50,331 bases of DNA from Holophagales bacterium (GTDB lineage Bacteria > Acidobacteriota > Thermoanaerobaculia > Multivoradales > Multivoraceae). A program made the position numbers and the translations under genes. The notes below the pieces were generated by a model. It was not told where the DNA came from. It searched no databases and was given only the letters and a program-made list of their open reading frames with translations. The stretch lies in contig VXSP01000028.1 of the NCBI GenBank assembly GCA_009837885.1, positions 22,243 through 72,573 on the forward strand, given 5' to 3'. This document shows positions 24,738 through 34,947 of the stretch, piece by piece; the stretch's first letter is position 1; every line of letters starts with the position of its first letter.

Positions 24738-25592
24738 TCAGTCCTCGGTGTACCGGATCTCCATGCGACGGATGATCAGGGCGGTCACGGCGAGCACGAC
24801 GGCGGCGAAGGCGAGCAGGCCAAAGACCGAGACGGCCGCCGGCGGCGGTTCGACGACCACCGCGAACGGGCCGTCGGAGAGCGGCACCGGCAGCAGGCCC
24901 TTCAGGTAGTGGATCACGCTGAGCTTCTTGAGCGCCGGCGGCAGCAGGAAGTGCAGCATCTCCCACACGTAGAGTGCGCCGGCCGGGATGATCGGGTTCC
25001 GGAACACCATGCCGACCAGCGTGAACAGCGAGCCGTAGCCGATGCAGGCGAGCAGGGTCACGCCCAGGTAGGCCACGAGATGCCGCCCGCCCGGGCCGGC
25101 GGTCAGGTCCTCGATCGCTCCCGAGAAGCCCACGGGCAGGTAGATCAGCATGTAGCTGAACACGGTGCTGGCCATGAACAGCGCCGTTACGGCCGCGACC
25201 GCAGACACGTACTTTGCCGCCACGACCAGTTCGCGGCGAAGCGGCGTCAGCAGGAGGTAGTGCAGGCTGCGCTCCAGGATCTCTCCGCGGAACAGGTTGA
25301 AGAAGACGTACAGGCAGCCGAAGAAGAGGATCGCACCCAGGAAGACCGTTTCGAAGATCGTCTCGTAGACGATCCGGTTGCCGAACCGCTCCAGCACCGT
25401 CTGACCGCCGATCGGTATCGAGCCGACCAGCAGGACGATCGCCACCGGAACCGCCGACGCGAGCCCCAGGATCACCGCCCTGCGGGTCAGCAGCAGCCGG
25501 CGCAGCTCCAGCCGCACGAGTCCGCCGACCTGCCGCGCCAGAAGCTCCCAATCCCGGCCCCCACGCGCCACTGCGTCCCGCGCCACCGTCAC
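24738..25592 (-). CDS. ABC-2 type permease (exporter 1)
   Basis: A 284-residue polytopic membrane protein of the ABC-2 class with about six hydrophobic segments (AVILGLASAVPVAIVLLVGS, VFLGAILFFGCLYVFFNLF, VAAVTALFMASTVFSYMLIY, YLGVTLLACIGYGSLFTLVG, SVFGLLAFAAVVLAVTALII) and the conserved RGEILERSLHYLLLTPLRR coupling region. It pairs with the ATPase just upstream. GTG start at 25592 lies in the second copy of a 28-base duplication whose first copy holds the ATPase stop, so the original stop/start overlap seems to have been pulled 77 bases apart. Confidence 0.82.
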   Translation of the reverse strand: MTVARDAVARGGRDWELLARQVGGLVRLELRRLLLTRRAVILGLASAVPVAIVLLVGSIPIGGQTVLERFGNRIVYETIFETVFLGAILFFGCLYVFFNLFRGEILERSLHYLLLTPLRRELVVAAKYVSAVAAVTALFMASTVFSYMLIYLPVGFSGAIEDLTAGPGGRHLVAYLGVTLLACIGYGSLFTLVGMVFRNPIIPAGALYVWEMLHFLLPPALKKLSVIHYLKGLLPVPLSDGPFAVVVEPPPAAVSVFGLLAFAAVVLAVTALIIRRMEIRYTED

Positions 25593-25673
25593 GACGATCC
25601 CCTCGCCAGCCGGCCGGCGGAAGCCAGGCCAAAACCACCGCCGGCCACTGCGCCCCGCGCCACCGTCACGACG
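25569..25673 (-). repeat. 28-base direct duplication at the ATPase/permease junction
   Basis: The segments 25569-25596 and 25646-25673 are identical but for one base and lie 77 bases apart. Each contains GTGACGGTGGCG: the upstream copy provides the ATPase TGA stop, the downstream copy the permease GTG start. The interval of 77 is not a multiple of three, so the two copies are read in different frames. Confidence 0.75.
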
Positions 25674-26622
25674 GCTCCTCCTCTTCGTGAACCAGGTAGC
25701 GGTAGACGGCCTGCAGGTCGCTGTCCGCCGGGCCCACCGCCTCGACTTCCACGCCGCCCTCGGCGACGAGTTCGGCGACCAGGCGCAGGAAACGGTCCGC
25801 GTCGCGGGTGCGCAGGTGGAGCCCCCCGCCATCGTCGTGAAGCTGGACCTCGGTGACGTGGTCGAGCTCGAAGGCGCGGCCGGCGAGCCACTGCGGGCGA
25901 TCGCAGCGTACGAACACCTGCAGCGGCTGCTCGCGCACCTCCTCGACTTCCGCCCGCATCCCGGGCACCTCGCCTTCCGCGACGATGTAGCCGTTCGAGA
26001 TCAGGATCACGCGGTCCGAGAGCAGGTCGACCTCGTGCAGGATGTGGCTCGAGATGAGCACGTGCTGGCCCTCGCCGGCCAGTTGGCGGAAGAGCTCGAT
26101 CGTCTCGGCTCGGACCATCGGATCGAGACCGTTGAGCGGCTCGTCAAGCACCATGACCTGGGGCCCGTGCGCGATTGCCTGCGCCAGCTTGATCCGCTGG
26201 CGCATTCCCTTGCTGTAGCCCGCGATCCGGCGGTGCGCCGAGTCGACGAGGCCGACCCGCTCCAGCGTCCGGGCGGTCAGGCGCTCCGCCTCGCCGCGGT
26301 CCAGGCCGTGCAGCAGCAGGTAGGAGAAGACGAACTGCCAGCCGGTGGCGCCGCGCGGGAAAGAGTCGTACTGGGTGCAGTAGCCGAAGCGGCGGAACAG
26401 ATCCTGCGGCCTGGTGACAGGAAGGCCAAGAACGCTGATCTCGCCCCTTGTCGGCCGCAACAGGCCGGCGAGGAGGTTCATCAGCGTGCTCTTGCCGGAG
26501 CCGTTCGGGCCGACCAGGCTGGTAATCCCGGGCTCGATCTCCAGGTCGACCCGGTTGACGCCCAGCACGTCGCCGTAGAACTTCGAGACGTCGCGGATCA
26601 CGATGTTGCGGTCGTCGCTCAC
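25666..26622 (-). CDS. ABC transporter ATPase (exporter 1)
   Basis: A 318-residue ABC ATPase. Walker A is GPNGSGKST (38-46), the Q-loop region is [10 protein letters not shown], the signature is [15 protein letters not shown], Walker B with its Glu is [13 protein letters not shown], and the H-loop is ISSHILHEV. The extra C-terminal 100 residues are typical of ABC-2 exporter ATPases (NosF/CcmA-like). GTG start at 26622 overlaps the upstream permease stop by four bases. The substrate is unknown. Confidence 0.9.
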   Translation of the reverse strand: MSDDRNIVIRDVSKFYGDVLGVNRVDLEIEPGITSLVGPNGSGKSTLMNLLAGLLRPTRGEISVLGLPVTRPQDLFRRFGYCTQYDSFPRGATGWQFVFSYLLLHGLDRGEAERLTARTLERVGLVDSAHRRIAGYSKGMRQRIKLAQAIAHGPQVMVLDEPLNGLDPMVRAETIELFRQLAGEGQHVLISSHILHEVDLLSDRVILISNGYIVAEGEVPGMRAEVEEVREQPLQVFVRCDRPQWLAGRAFELDHVTEVQLHDDGGGLHLRTRDADRFLRLVAELVAEGGVEVEAVGPADSDLQAVYRYLVHEEEEPS

Positions 26623-27491
26623 TTGACGACCTCGAAGGCGCGCACGCGCCGGTACAGCAGGGCCGCCGACAGCGAAGCCAGGGCGGCCGCCGCGAGCCAG
26701 GCCGCCGCCTCCGGCATCTGCACCGTTCCCTGTGTGCCGAAGACGGAGGCGGAGAGCGCGTCCGTCACGTCGAACGCCACCACCATGCTGCCGAGCCAGG
26801 AGTCGTAGAACTCCTTGTAGAACTGGCCGAAGGCCGTGCCCGTCAGGATGGCGCCCATGAACACGATCCGCGCCCAGGGCTTCCACTTGACCCAGGCCGC
26901 GATCGCCAGCATCGGCAGCGACATGCAGAGCAGCCACACGACCGACACGATCACCATCGACGGCGCGACCCGCCAGTTCTCCAGCAGCCACTCGCGTCCG
27001 CCGAGCGACGCCTGGATCGCGAAGAGCAGCAGCCCCGGCGCCCAGGTGATCGCCGAGACCAGCACCCCGAGCACGACCAGCTTGCCGAGCACGTAGTCGG
27101 TCCGCGAAAGCGGCCGCGAGAGATAGAGCGGCATCGCCCGGTTGCGCAGGTCCGCCGACACCAGGGACGGCCCGACGACGAGCACGACGATGAACGCCAG
27201 GTACAACTGGACGCGCAGGAAGAGGTTCTGGAAGAACCAGGTGTTGACCTGGACGAAGTCCAGCAGATCGGCCGAGTCGAGGTTGATCAGGGTCAGCGCC
27301 TCCGCGTTGTAGCGCAGGTACATGGCGCCGAGCAGCACCAGCGGCCAGGCGAAGCAGAAGGCGAAGAAGGCCAGGAAGAGCCGGGACGCGAAGACCTCGC
27401 GCAGGCCGTAGCGGCTGATGACCAGGAAGCGGCTCCGCGCCGGCATCAGCGGACCGTCGTAGCCCTTGTAGCCGTGGTCATAGACGGCCAT
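26619..27491 (-). CDS. ABC-2 type permease (exporter 2)
   Basis: A 290-residue polytopic membrane protein beginning [13 protein letters not shown], with hydrophobic segments [57 protein letters not shown] and [20 protein letters not shown], and the [19 protein letters not shown] coupling region seen in Cu-processing NosY-like permeases. Its start overlaps the neighbouring ATPase gene by 14 bases, and its stop overlaps the next ATPase start, so all four exporter genes are coupled. Confidence 0.85.
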   Translation of the reverse strand: MAVYDHGYKGYDGPLMPARSRFLVISRYGLREVFASRLFLAFFAFCFAWPLVLLGAMYLRYNAEALTLINLDSADLLDFVQVNTWFFQNLFLRVQLYLAFIVVLVVGPSLVSADLRNRAMPLYLSRPLSRTDYVLGKLVVLGVLVSAITWAPGLLLFAIQASLGGREWLLENWRVAPSMVIVSVVWLLCMSLPMLAIAAWVKWKPWARIVFMGAILTGTAFGQFYKEFYDSWLGSMVVAFDVTDALSASVFGTQGTVQMPEAAAWLAAAALASLSAALLYRRVRAFEVVK

Positions 27492-28428
27492 CGTCGCCCT
27501 CCATCGCCTGGAGGAAGATGTCCTCCAGCGAAGTGCGCTTGTAGTCCAGGCGGCGAATCGTCACGTCCTGCTGGATCGCCGAAGCGTAGATGTGGCGCAC
27601 CTCCACACCCGGCGGCAGGACGGCCTTGATCCGGCGACGGTTGACCACCGCGACCTCGCAGCCGAGCCCCTCGATCGCGGCCCGGAAGCTGCTGCCCGCG
27701 CCCTCGCGCTCCGCGGCCAAGTCGAGCTCGAGGAACCGGCGGTTGGCGCGGCGCTCCTCGGCCAGGTTGCAGTAGGTGGCGATCCTGCCCCGGTTCAGGA
27801 CCAGCACTTCCTCGCAGCACTCCTCGACGTCCCGGAGCAGGTGCGACGAGACGACGATCCGCGCCCTGCCCGAGTCCCGGATCTCCCGGATCAGCCGCAG
27901 CATGCGCAGGCGGGCCGGCGGGTCGAGACCGTTCGTCGGCTCGTCGAGGAAGAGCAGGCTTGGACCGTGAGCGATCGCCTGGGCCAGCTTGAGCAACTGC
28001 TTCATGCCCAGCGAGTAGGTCTCCACGTTGCGGTAGCGCGCTTCGCCCAGCCCGACGTAGAAGAACACCTCGTGCGCGCGCTCCAGGGCGGCCTCGGGAG
28101 GCAGCCCGGAAACCTCCGCCATCAGCCGCACGAAACGGACGCCGGAGATGCCGGCGATGAAGGCGTCCCGCTCCGGCATGTAGCCGACCCGGCGCCGCAG
28201 TTCCCGGCCCTGGGCCGTGATGTCCATGCCGAACAGGCGAGCCGTACCGGCGGTCGGCCTGTAGAAGCCGAGCAGGGTGTTCAGCAGCGTCGTCTTGCCG
28301 GCGCCGTTGGGCCCTAGCAAGCCGATCGCGCGGCCCGAGAAGGCGCCGCGCAGATCGTCCAGTACCTGGTGCCGGCCGAATCGAACCCCGAGACCGTCGA
28401 GGTCGATGACCGGCGCCTCCTCACTCAT
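27478..28428 (-). CDS. ABC transporter ATPase (exporter 2)
   Basis: A 316-residue ABC ATPase: Walker [10 protein letters not shown] (39-47), signature [15 protein letters not shown], Walker [17 protein letters not shown]-loop [11 protein letters not shown]-terminal extension of about 90 residues carries a strand-rich domain. The ATG at 28428 shares a base with the stop of the FecR-domain gene (TGATGA). Pairs with the permease at 26619. Two ATPase/permease pairs in series behind a sigma/anti-sigma pair suggest an envelope-stress or drug-export operon. Confidence 0.9.
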   Translation of the reverse strand: MSEEAPVIDLDGLGVRFGRHQVLDDLRGAFSGRAIGLLGPNGAGKTTLLNTLLGFYRPTAGTARLFGMDITAQGRELRRRVGYMPERDAFIAGISGVRFVRLMAEVSGLPPEAALERAHEVFFYVGLGEARYRNVETYSLGMKQLLKLAQAIAHGPSLLFLDEPTNGLDPPARLRMLRLIREIRDSGRARIVVSSHLLRDVEECCEEVLVLNRGRIATYCNLAEERRANRRFLELDLAAEREGAGSSFRAAIEGLGCEVAVVNRRRIKAVLPPGVEVRHIYASAIQQDVTIRRLDYKRTSLEDIFLQAMEGDDGRL

Positions 28429-31298
28429 CAGGCGGCGGGCCTCAAGCGGACGTCCGGCAGCGCTGGCAGCGTCTCCGCGACCTGATCGTCCACTCCGGCG
28501 GCCGGCTCCCCCTCCGGTTCCGGCTCCGCCGCGTCGTCCATCGACTCCAGCCCCTCCAGAAGTGTGGGGATTCCGAGCAGCGGCCCCAATCCGGCGAAGG
28601 CCAGCAAACTGGGACCGCTGGACGTGACGACGAGCTCGCTGCGGCCCGCGTACACCGTGTAGAGAGACGGCCCCTGGTTGCTGATCGATTCCTCGATCGC
28701 CTGAACGACCTCCTGCTGGTCGTCACCCACGACGTCCGTCGGCAGCAGGTCGAAGAGCTCGCTCGCCGTCTCGGCGAGCCGGTTGTAGACGATCGCGGAG
28801 AAGTCCGCGTAGCCGTTCTCCGGCAAGAGATCGAGGAACTGCTGGCTCGAAGTCAGCGAGGCTCCGCTGCCGCGATACCGGATCGCCGTGTCGATCGTTG
28901 CCACGCTGGACGCGCTCACCATGTACCCATCAAAGTACGTGTAGAAGATCTCGGGAGTTTCCACCAGGCTCTCGAGCACTCCCTCCAGGGTTTCCTCGTC
29001 CTCGTCGTCGCCCGTATCTTCACCGTCCTCGCCGTCATCATCGATCGCGACGGTCAGACGGTACACGGTGCGACCGCCCGACTCCTGCTCGTCGAGCATG
29101 ACCGCCGCGCCCAGGCCCTCGTTCTCCAGCCGGTCGTTCGCCTTGCGGGCAAGCGTCTCGATCGAGTTCTGCAGGGCCTCGGCATCGTAGACGGACGCCA
29201 CCGCCTTCCAGGTTGGCGAGGGCAGCACGGGACCGTCGATGCCGGCAGCGTACTCGCCGCCCAGGTGCTCGAGGAAGTCCGTGCGAATCGACATGCTCAG
29301 TTCGCTCTCGATCTCGGCTGGCGGCGCGTCCATCTCTCCGCCCAGCCCGGCGATGAAGTCCAGGAACTCGTCGTAGATCGTCAGCGGATCCTCGATCACG
29401 CCGGCGGCGACGAAGGACGCGTCGGGAGAGAAGAAGTCGAGGGCGCCGTTGGTTCCCGGCTCCGACAGCCAGGAGACCATCCCGGACCGCTGGCCGTCGA
29501 AGCTCAGGGTCGCGGTGAGGTTCGCCCGATCGCCGTCCTGGGTCCGGGAAGCGACCAGATCCTCGACATGGTCGAGTCCGGTGAACGCGAAGCCCCCGGC
29601 ATCCCCGTCATCGCCGCCCCCGTCATCGCCGTCCGCGTCATCGCTGTCCGCCAGTTCGGCCACCACTGTTGCCAGTTCGACCGCGGCCAGCAGCTCCGCT
29701 CCCGCGGCGTAGCGCTCCGCGAGCCGGCCGTGCAGCCGCGAGCCGACGAACGGGTTGGCGGTGCCGTCCCGGTGTGCCGCCACGGTGCGAAGCGCGGCGA
29801 GCGAAGGCGAGGCCGCGGCGAGGTCGTCGGCGATCCAGACCAGGAGTGCGCCCTCCGACTCTTCGGCCGCATCGAGATCCTCGACGATGACCGGCGTGCC
29901 CTCTTCGCCCATCGCATCGCTCAACTCCTCCAGGTGTCCCTCGAGCGCCTCGCGCAGAGCCGCGGCATCAGAGACTTCCGTGACCATCAACGGGCGGGCC
30001 GTGTTGTCGGCGATGCCGCCGGCGAGCGCGACCACCGTCTCGTCGCCCATCGTCTCGCCGAGTTCGCCGAGCAACCCGATCACGTCGTCGATCGTCCCGA
30101 CCGCGCCGGAGGCCTCGAACTCGGCCCACCATTCGGCGAGCAGGTCGCTCGACTCGATCCTCGAGCGCACCAACTCGAACAGGTCGCTCAACGTCGCCGG
30201 GGCGTTCGGCATCGCCACGTAGATCTTCGTGTCGGCCGGCATCAGGTCGAGCAGCCGGGTCGAGTGGCGCGGCGGCGCAGCCTCCATCAACTGGTTCAGT
30301 TCGCTGCGCAGGGACTTGAACTCCTCGAGCAGGGCGAGATAGCGGTCCGCGTCCTGGCTCCAGCCGACTTCCTCCTGCAGCGTCATCGCCACCAGGGTCG
30401 GGCGGCTGCGGAACTGGTCGCCGGCGAGCAGGCTGTGGCGCTCGCGCCCCTTCTCGACCTCGACCTCGCCCTCGATCACCGACACCCGCGACCCCTTGAC
30501 GCCGTGCGTGACGGCGAAGATCGTGCCCTTCACCGCCACCAGCATCTCCTCGGTCGACACGATCAGCGAACCGTTCTCCTGCTGAGCGGCCTGGACGATC
30601 ACGCTGCCGCGGTCGACCCGCACGCGGTGGCCACTGCGCCGGGCATCGACGCGGAACGTGGTGAGTCCCGCGGCCTCGACCCGGGAGCCGTCCGCGAGTT
30701 CAAGCACCGCGCGGCTGCCGGCGCCGGTGCGAACCCGGTCGCCGCCGTCGACCGCGTCGCCGGGGCCGAGCGGGACGAGATCCGTTCCGCGGTCATCGCC
30801 CGCCACGAACAGCCGGCCATCGACGCTCTGCACCTGCACGATGCCGTCCTGGGGCGGGAGCAGCACCCGCTGGCTGAGCCAGACGCCCGCTACCGTGACG
30901 CCGACCATCGCCGCGGCGGCCGCGTAGTAGCGGCCGACCCGCGCCGGCGCCGCGGGGCCTCCCGGCGCGTCGGAGACGGCGCGGCCGGCCCGCACCGCCT
31001 GCAGGTGCTTGCGGCAGGGGATGCACTCGCGCGTGTGGTCCTCCACCAGAAGGCGCTGCGCCTCCGGCAGCGTGCCCGCGACCATGGCCGGCATCCGCGC
31101 CTGGTAGTCGGCGCAGGAGCTCAGCGTCGAGTTCGCATCGATAGTCGCTTCGGGCGTCTCTGTCCCTGCGGCCGCGGTGGCCAGGGCCTGCCGCACGCGC
31201 TCGGCCGCGGCGGCCTCGACGTCGGCGGCCGGCCGCTCCGCGGCGATCGCCTGCGCGGTTTCGGTCAGAGTCCGGTTCATCTGGTTGCGGTTGCTCAT
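28428..31298 (-). CDS. Large anti-sigma-like FecR-domain membrane protein with DUF3352-like C-terminus
   Basis: A 956-residue protein. Residues 60-100 hold a zinc-binding anti-sigma motif (C62; H88-x3-C92-x2-C95 in [12 protein letters not shown]). One transmembrane helix lies at about 122-142 ([18 protein letters not shown]). Residues 150-300 form a FecR domain ([39 protein letters not shown]). From 340 on the sequence resembles DUF3352 ([36 protein letters not shown]), with an acidic loop. It starts at ATG 31298, overlapping the sigma factor stop as ATGA, and precedes the exporters. Probably it holds the sigma factor inactive at the membrane; the role of the long periplasmic part is unknown. 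Confidence 0.75.
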   Translation of the reverse strand: MSNRNQMNRTLTETAQAIAAERPAADVEAAAAERVRQALATAAAGTETPEATIDANSTLSSCADYQARMPAMVAGTLPEAQRLLVEDHTRECIPCRKHLQAVRAGRAVSDAPGGPAAPARVGRYYAAAAAMVGVTVAGVWLSQRVLLPPQDGIVQVQSVDGRLFVAGDDRGTDLVPLGPGDAVDGGDRVRTGAGSRAVLELADGSRVEAAGLTTFRVDARRSGHRVRVDRGSVIVQAAQQENGSLIVSTEEMLVAVKGTIFAVTHGVKGSRVSVIEGEVEVEKGRERHSLLAGDQFRSRPTLVAMTLQEEVGWSQDADRYLALLEEFKSLRSELNQLMEAAPPRHSTRLLDLMPADTKIYVAMPNAPATLSDLFELVRSRIESSDLLAEWWAEFEASGAVGTIDDVIGLLGELGETMGDETVVALAGGIADNTARPLMVTEVSDAAALREALEGHLEELSDAMGEEGTPVIVEDLDAAEESEGALLVWIADDLAAASPSLAALRTVAAHRDGTANPFVGSRLHGRLAERYAAGAELLAAVELATVVAELADSDDADGDDGGGDDGDAGGFAFTGLDHVEDLVASRTQDGDRANLTATLSFDGQRSGMVSWLSEPGTNGALDFFSPDASFVAAGVIEDPLTIYDEFLDFIAGLGGEMDAPPAEIESELSMSIRTDFLEHLGGEYAAGIDGPVLPSPTWKAVASVYDAEALQNSIETLARKANDRLENEGLGAAVMLDEQESGGRTVYRLTVAIDDDGEDGEDTGDDEDEETLEGVLESLVETPEIFYTYFDGYMVSASSVATIDTAIRYRGSGASLTSSQQFLDLLPENGYADFSAIVYNRLAETASELFDLLPTDVVGDDQQEVVQAIEESISNQGPSLYTVYAGRSELVVTSSGPSLLAFAGLGPLLGIPTLLEGLESMDDAAEPEPEGEPAAGVDDQVAETLPALPDVRLRPAA

Positions 31299-31918
31299 TG
31301 CGGCACCCTCCGCGTTTCTTCCTGGTCTTTCTGGTCTTTCTGGTCTTCTTCCGCGAGCGCCGCGCTGAGGCGCTTGCGCAACCGGTGCAGCGTCACCGCC
31401 ACGGTCATGCGCGACGTACCCAGCATCGGCCCGATCTCCGAGTTCCGGTAGCCCTCGAAGTAACGCAGCACGAACATCTCGGCCGCGCGCGGGTTCACCT
31501 TGGCCAGCTCCCGCCGCAGCCGCTCGCGCAGCTCCAGCGAGGCGAAGCGCCGCGCCGGATCGCTCTCCACGGCGGAAGACGGTCCTACTTCCTCGAGGAC
31601 CTGCTGGTCCATCGCCACGAGGCGCGAGCGCTTGCGTGAACGGAGCAGGTCGAGCGAAGCGTTGATCGCCGCCCGCCGCAGGTAGCCGCCGGCCTTGGCG
31701 GTGTCGAGCGACTCCGGCGGCCGGTTGAGCAGCCGCAGGAAGATCGTCTGCAACACGTCCTCCGCGTCGGACGCGTTGCCCGTGACGCGGTAGGCCGTGT
31801 GGAAGATCAGCCGGTGGTGCTCCTCGAAGAGCCCCTGCAGCCCGTCCACGGCGGCGTCCGGCGTGGCGGGAGGCGCTGCGGGCGGCCCTTCGGTCATCGA
31901 AACGCTTGCAATCGTCAA
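31295..31918 (-). CDS. ECF-type RNA polymerase sigma factor
   Basis: A 207-residue sigma-70 family protein with region 2 (LFEEHHRLIFHTAYRVTG, DAEDVLQTIFLRLL) and region 4 (RAAEMFVLRYFEGYRNSEI, LGTSRMTVAVTLHRLRKRL). TTG at 31918 is chosen for its AAGGAG seven bases upstream; ATG at 31897 is the alternative. Its C-terminus EDQKDQKDQEE comes from a nine-base tandem repeat (31319-31345). The gene is followed by its likely anti-sigma partner in a four-base overlap, so the operon is probably autoregulated. Confidence 0.88.
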   Translation of the reverse strand: MTIASVSMTEGPPAAPPATPDAAVDGLQGLFEEHHRLIFHTAYRVTGNASDAEDVLQTIFLRLLNRPPESLDTAKAGGYLRRAAINASLDLLRSRKRSRLVAMDQQVLEEVGPSSAVESDPARRFASLELRERLRRELAKVNPRAAEMFVLRYFEGYRNSEIGPMLGTSRMTVAVTLHRLRKRLSAALAEEDQKDQKDQEETRRVPQ

Positions 31919-32023
31919 ACGGCGTCTCCTTGGCTCCGGTTGCAACGGCTCGACGCCGGCGCCCGGGTGGGTTCAGTGGTGAAGACGCCGCAAAGGACGA
32001 TTGTTTAGCAGAGAGTAGCCGTC

Positions 32024-33001
32024 CTACTCCTCCGCGGACCGCACTACGGTCGCCAGCAACACCGTCGCCAGCGCAACCACGCCTCCGCCCAGCCAGGTGA
32101 GCAGATGCGGCTGCTCGCCGTGGAACCACATCGCCCAGAACGGAGTGAGTGCCGGTTCCAGGAGCAGCAGGAGCGCGACGATCGGCGCTTGCAGGACGCG
32201 GGCGGCACGGGTCACGAAGACATAGGCGAGCGCGACCTGAAACAGCCCGAGATACGCCACGATCAGGAAGTCGCCAGGGGCGGCGGAGCCAAGCGGCGCC
32301 ATCAACGGCAGGCAAGCGAGGCAGACGATCACGTTGCCGCAGGCGGCCGCCGCGATCCCGGGTGGGCGGACGGTAGCGTCGTCCTCCGCAGAGGACGTAC
32401 CGCCACCCGCACCAGCCGGCGGCGACCGGCCCGCGGCGCGCAGACCGATCAGCGTCAGACCGTACGCCAGGCCGCAGAAGGTGGCGAGCACGTTCCCCGT
32501 CCGGGGATCCGGTGCGGAGGCCGCAGCATCGGCGCCGCCGAAGAACGCCATCACCAGGCCAACGCCGAACAGAGGCACGAAGAGAAGCTGCCGGCCGGCC
32601 GGCCGCTCCCGCAACAGGAGAGGCGAGAGCAGCAGCACGAACAGCGGCGCCGTTGACTGCAGGAAGATCGTCTCGGCCGCCGTCGTCCGCTTGGCCGCGT
32701 GGACGAACAGCACCAGGGTCAGGCAGTAGCAGCAACCGGTCCCCACGGTGAGGAGGAGCGCGCTGCGCCGCGCCGGGCTGCGCCACCAGCCGATGGCGGC
32801 GACTCGACTCGTCCCGTCAGGGCCGCCGGCCCACCTCCGCGCCGCCGGAATGGCGACCAGCAGCACGACGGCCGCGATCAGGGAGCGTGTCCCGGCGACC
32901 TGCCAGCCGTCGAGTTCCGTCGCCTTGACCGCCGCGCCGCCGGTCGAGAAGAGGATGCCGGCGACCACCGCCTGGAGCGCCGCGGACGAGCGGGACGTCA
33001 T
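32024..33001 (-). CDS. EamA/DMT-superfamily transporter
   Basis: A 325-residue membrane protein with ten hydrophobic segments in two EamA halves. The first half carries AVVAGILFSTGGAAVKA and STAPLFVLLLSPLLLRERP; the second carries GNVLATFCGLAYGLTLIGL and LLEPALTPFWAMWFHGEQP, the usual Pro-Glu end motif. A Gly/Ser-rich loop (GAGGGTSSAED) separates the halves. DMT members export metabolites such as amino acids or bases; the substrate here is unknown. It is divergent from the VWFA gene. Confidence 0.88.
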   Translation of the reverse strand: MTSRSSAALQAVVAGILFSTGGAAVKATELDGWQVAGTRSLIAAVVLLVAIPAARRWAGGPDGTSRVAAIGWWRSPARRSALLLTVGTGCCYCLTLVLFVHAAKRTTAAETIFLQSTAPLFVLLLSPLLLRERPAGRQLLFVPLFGVGLVMAFFGGADAAASAPDPRTGNVLATFCGLAYGLTLIGLRAAGRSPPAGAGGGTSSAEDDATVRPPGIAAAACGNVIVCLACLPLMAPLGSAAPGDFLIVAYLGLFQVALAYVFVTRAARVLQAPIVALLLLLEPALTPFWAMWFHGEQPHLLTWLGGGVVALATVLLATVVRSAEE

Positions 33002-33165
33002 CGGAATGGCCTCTGCAACAGGCCTGTATGGTAGTGGGCAGAGGATCTGCTCGCAGTCTGCCGGCGGCGCCCCCGGCGGGTGCCGAGGTCCATTCCCGGC
33101 ACGGAAGTTGCTTCACTACGCGTCAGGATCGACCAGCAGGCTCCAGATGGAGCATGGGAGGCATC

Positions 33166-34923
33166 ATGGTGACGCGACCTGAACGCGGTCCGGGATCGGC
33201 GCCGGCCCTGGCGTCGGTGCTGTGCCTCGCCTTGGCAGCGGCACTGCAAGCTCAGCCCAACCAGCCCTTCGTCGACTCGGTCGACGTCCAGGTAGTCGAG
33301 GTCGACGTCGTCGTCACCGACAGGAAGGGTCGTCCGGTCCGCGGGTTGGCTCGCGAGGACTTCGAGCTCTACGTGGACGGACGGCCGGTGGAGATCGCGA
33401 ACTTCTACGAGTCGGCGATCTACGTCGAGGAGCAGACCGGGCGCCGTAAGAAGGAACGCCCTGCCGTTCGCAACGAAGAGACATCGGGCGCCGCGGATGA
33501 AGGCCCGCTGACCGTCGTCTTCTACCTCGATGATCCCAACATCTTCCCGTCGCACCGCACCCGACTGCTGCGGCGCCTGGAGGCCGCGGTCGAACCGTGG
33601 CGGTCGATGGACGCGAGCTTCATGCTCGCGCGGTTCGTCAACCGGCTCGAGGTTCTGGTGCCGCCGACTCCCGACCTGGACGCGATTCTCGAAGGCGCCG
33701 CGACCGTGCCCAAGGGATCGCCACGCGCGATCCAGAACGGCGAAGGCGCCCGCCGCTTCGCGATCAGGAGCTTGATCGACAGCTACGAGTTCTGCCGGCA
33801 GGTACCGTACTGCCGTCCCTGCGAGGACAACTGGGGTGAACTCCTGTCGCTGGCACGCCAGTACGCGGACAACCAGGCGACGAACACGGCCATCGCGGCC
33901 GACGGCCTAGCGGATCTCGTCACGACGCTCGCCGGCGTACCCGGAAAGAAGACAGTCGTCTACATGACCGACGGCTTGCCGCAGCGTCCGGGTATCTCCA
34001 TCCTCGAGTACCTCGGGAATGAACTCTGCAGAGACCTGCGCCCCAGCGCGCCCTCGGAGACGATGGCGGAGATGGTGCAGTACGACGAAAGCCGACGCTT
34101 CAACCGCATCTCGGCTCACGCCAACGCGAATCGCGTGACGTTCTACGGCCTGGATGCAACCGGGGTGCGAAGCGCCAACGCCGACATCTCACTCGACAAT
34201 CCCCAACTGGCGCCGAGCTTCCAGAACGTGAACCTCCGGGCAATGAACGCGCAGAGCGGGCTCCACCTCCTGGCCCACGAAACCGGCGGCAAGGCCCTGA
34301 TCAACGCGAACGACCTGTCGATCCTCCTCGACGACATGACCGGTCAGCTCTCCGCCTCGTACTCCCTCGGTTTCGTCCCCGAGCAACACGACCTGGGCCA
34401 GGTGCGGCAGATCTCCGTCCAACTCGGCCCCGGCGCCGACAAGGGACGCAGGATCGCGTACCGCCGCACCTACCGGGACAAGTCACTGGACGAGCGGCTC
34501 GCCGAGCGCCTTCTCTCCGTCGCCTACCTCGGCAATCCCGAGAATCCGCTCGAAGCGGTCGTCGACTTCGGCGACACGAAGCTGCTGGAGAAGAAGATCC
34601 ACGAGTTGACGGTCGGCATCAGCGTACCCGCGGATTCCGTCCTGAGCCTGCCCGGCAAGGACGGCGAGTCGCCCAACGCGAGCGCCCAGCTCCGCCTCTG
34701 GCTGGTCGCCGTCGAGGACCGAAACGGCGCGCGAACCACCGTCCGTCAGAAGGCGATCACCGTCGGCGGCGCGGCGGGCCTCGCGGCCGAGGGCGGCAAC
34801 TACCGCGTCGAGGTGGCGATGAACCTGCCCGAAGGGGACTATCAGGTCGCGGTGGGAATCCGGGACGAGACGACGGGGTTAACGTCCCTGATTCGCGAAC
34901 CAGTATCCGTGCCGTCGGGTTAG
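33166..34923 (+). CDS. Secreted VWFA-related (acidobacterial type) protein 1
   Basis: A 585-residue protein with a signal peptide (ALASVLCLALAAALQA, cleavage before QPNQ) and the N-terminal Ig-like part VEVDVVVTDRKGRPV...REDFELYVDG typical of TIGR03436 VWFA-related acidobacterial proteins. The VWA-like domain includes LTVVFYLDDPNIF (a DxDxx variation of the usual DxSxS metal site) and VVYMTDGLP. It ends with YQVAVGIRDETTG. ATG at 33166 has GGGAGG four bases upstream; ATG at 33154 is less likely. The function is unknown, probably periplasmic or surface binding. The next gene is a tandem paralogue. Confidence 0.82.
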   Translation: MVTRPERGPGSAPALASVLCLALAAALQAQPNQPFVDSVDVQVVEVDVVVTDRKGRPVRGLAREDFELYVDGRPVEIANFYESAIYVEEQTGRRKKERPAVRNEETSGAADEGPLTVVFYLDDPNIFPSHRTRLLRRLEAAVEPWRSMDASFMLARFVNRLEVLVPPTPDLDAILEGAATVPKGSPRAIQNGEGARRFAIRSLIDSYEFCRQVPYCRPCEDNWGELLSLARQYADNQATNTAIAADGLADLVTTLAGVPGKKTVVYMTDGLPQRPGISILEYLGNELCRDLRPSAPSETMAEMVQYDESRRFNRISAHANANRVTFYGLDATGVRSANADISLDNPQLAPSFQNVNLRAMNAQSGLHLLAHETGGKALINANDLSILLDDMTGQLSASYSLGFVPEQHDLGQVRQISVQLGPGADKGRRIAYRRTYRDKSLDERLAERLLSVAYLGNPENPLEAVVDFGDTKLLEKKIHELTVGISVPADSVLSLPGKDGESPNASAQLRLWLVAVEDRNGARTTVRQKAITVGGAAGLAAEGGNYRVEVAMNLPEGDYQVAVGIRDETTGLTSLIREPVSVPSG

Positions 34924-34947
34924 GCGGCCACCGAGGGAGGCCAGACG

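Noticed and set aside
31319..31345. Nine-base tandem repeat as a CRISPR or regulatory array
   Set aside because: It is a short in-frame repeat coding for DQK units at the sigma factor tail.
29265..31451. A 728-residue rightward frame opposite the FecR-domain gene
   Set aside because: The leftward gene has clear domains and couples to its neighbours; the opposite frame is His/Arg/Gly-rich, as expected for antisense of a GC-rich gene.
31299..32786. N-terminal extension of the FecR-domain frame to about 1450 residues
   Set aside because: It overlaps the sigma factor and EamA genes in other frames; the ATG at 31298 overlapping the sigma stop is the natural start.
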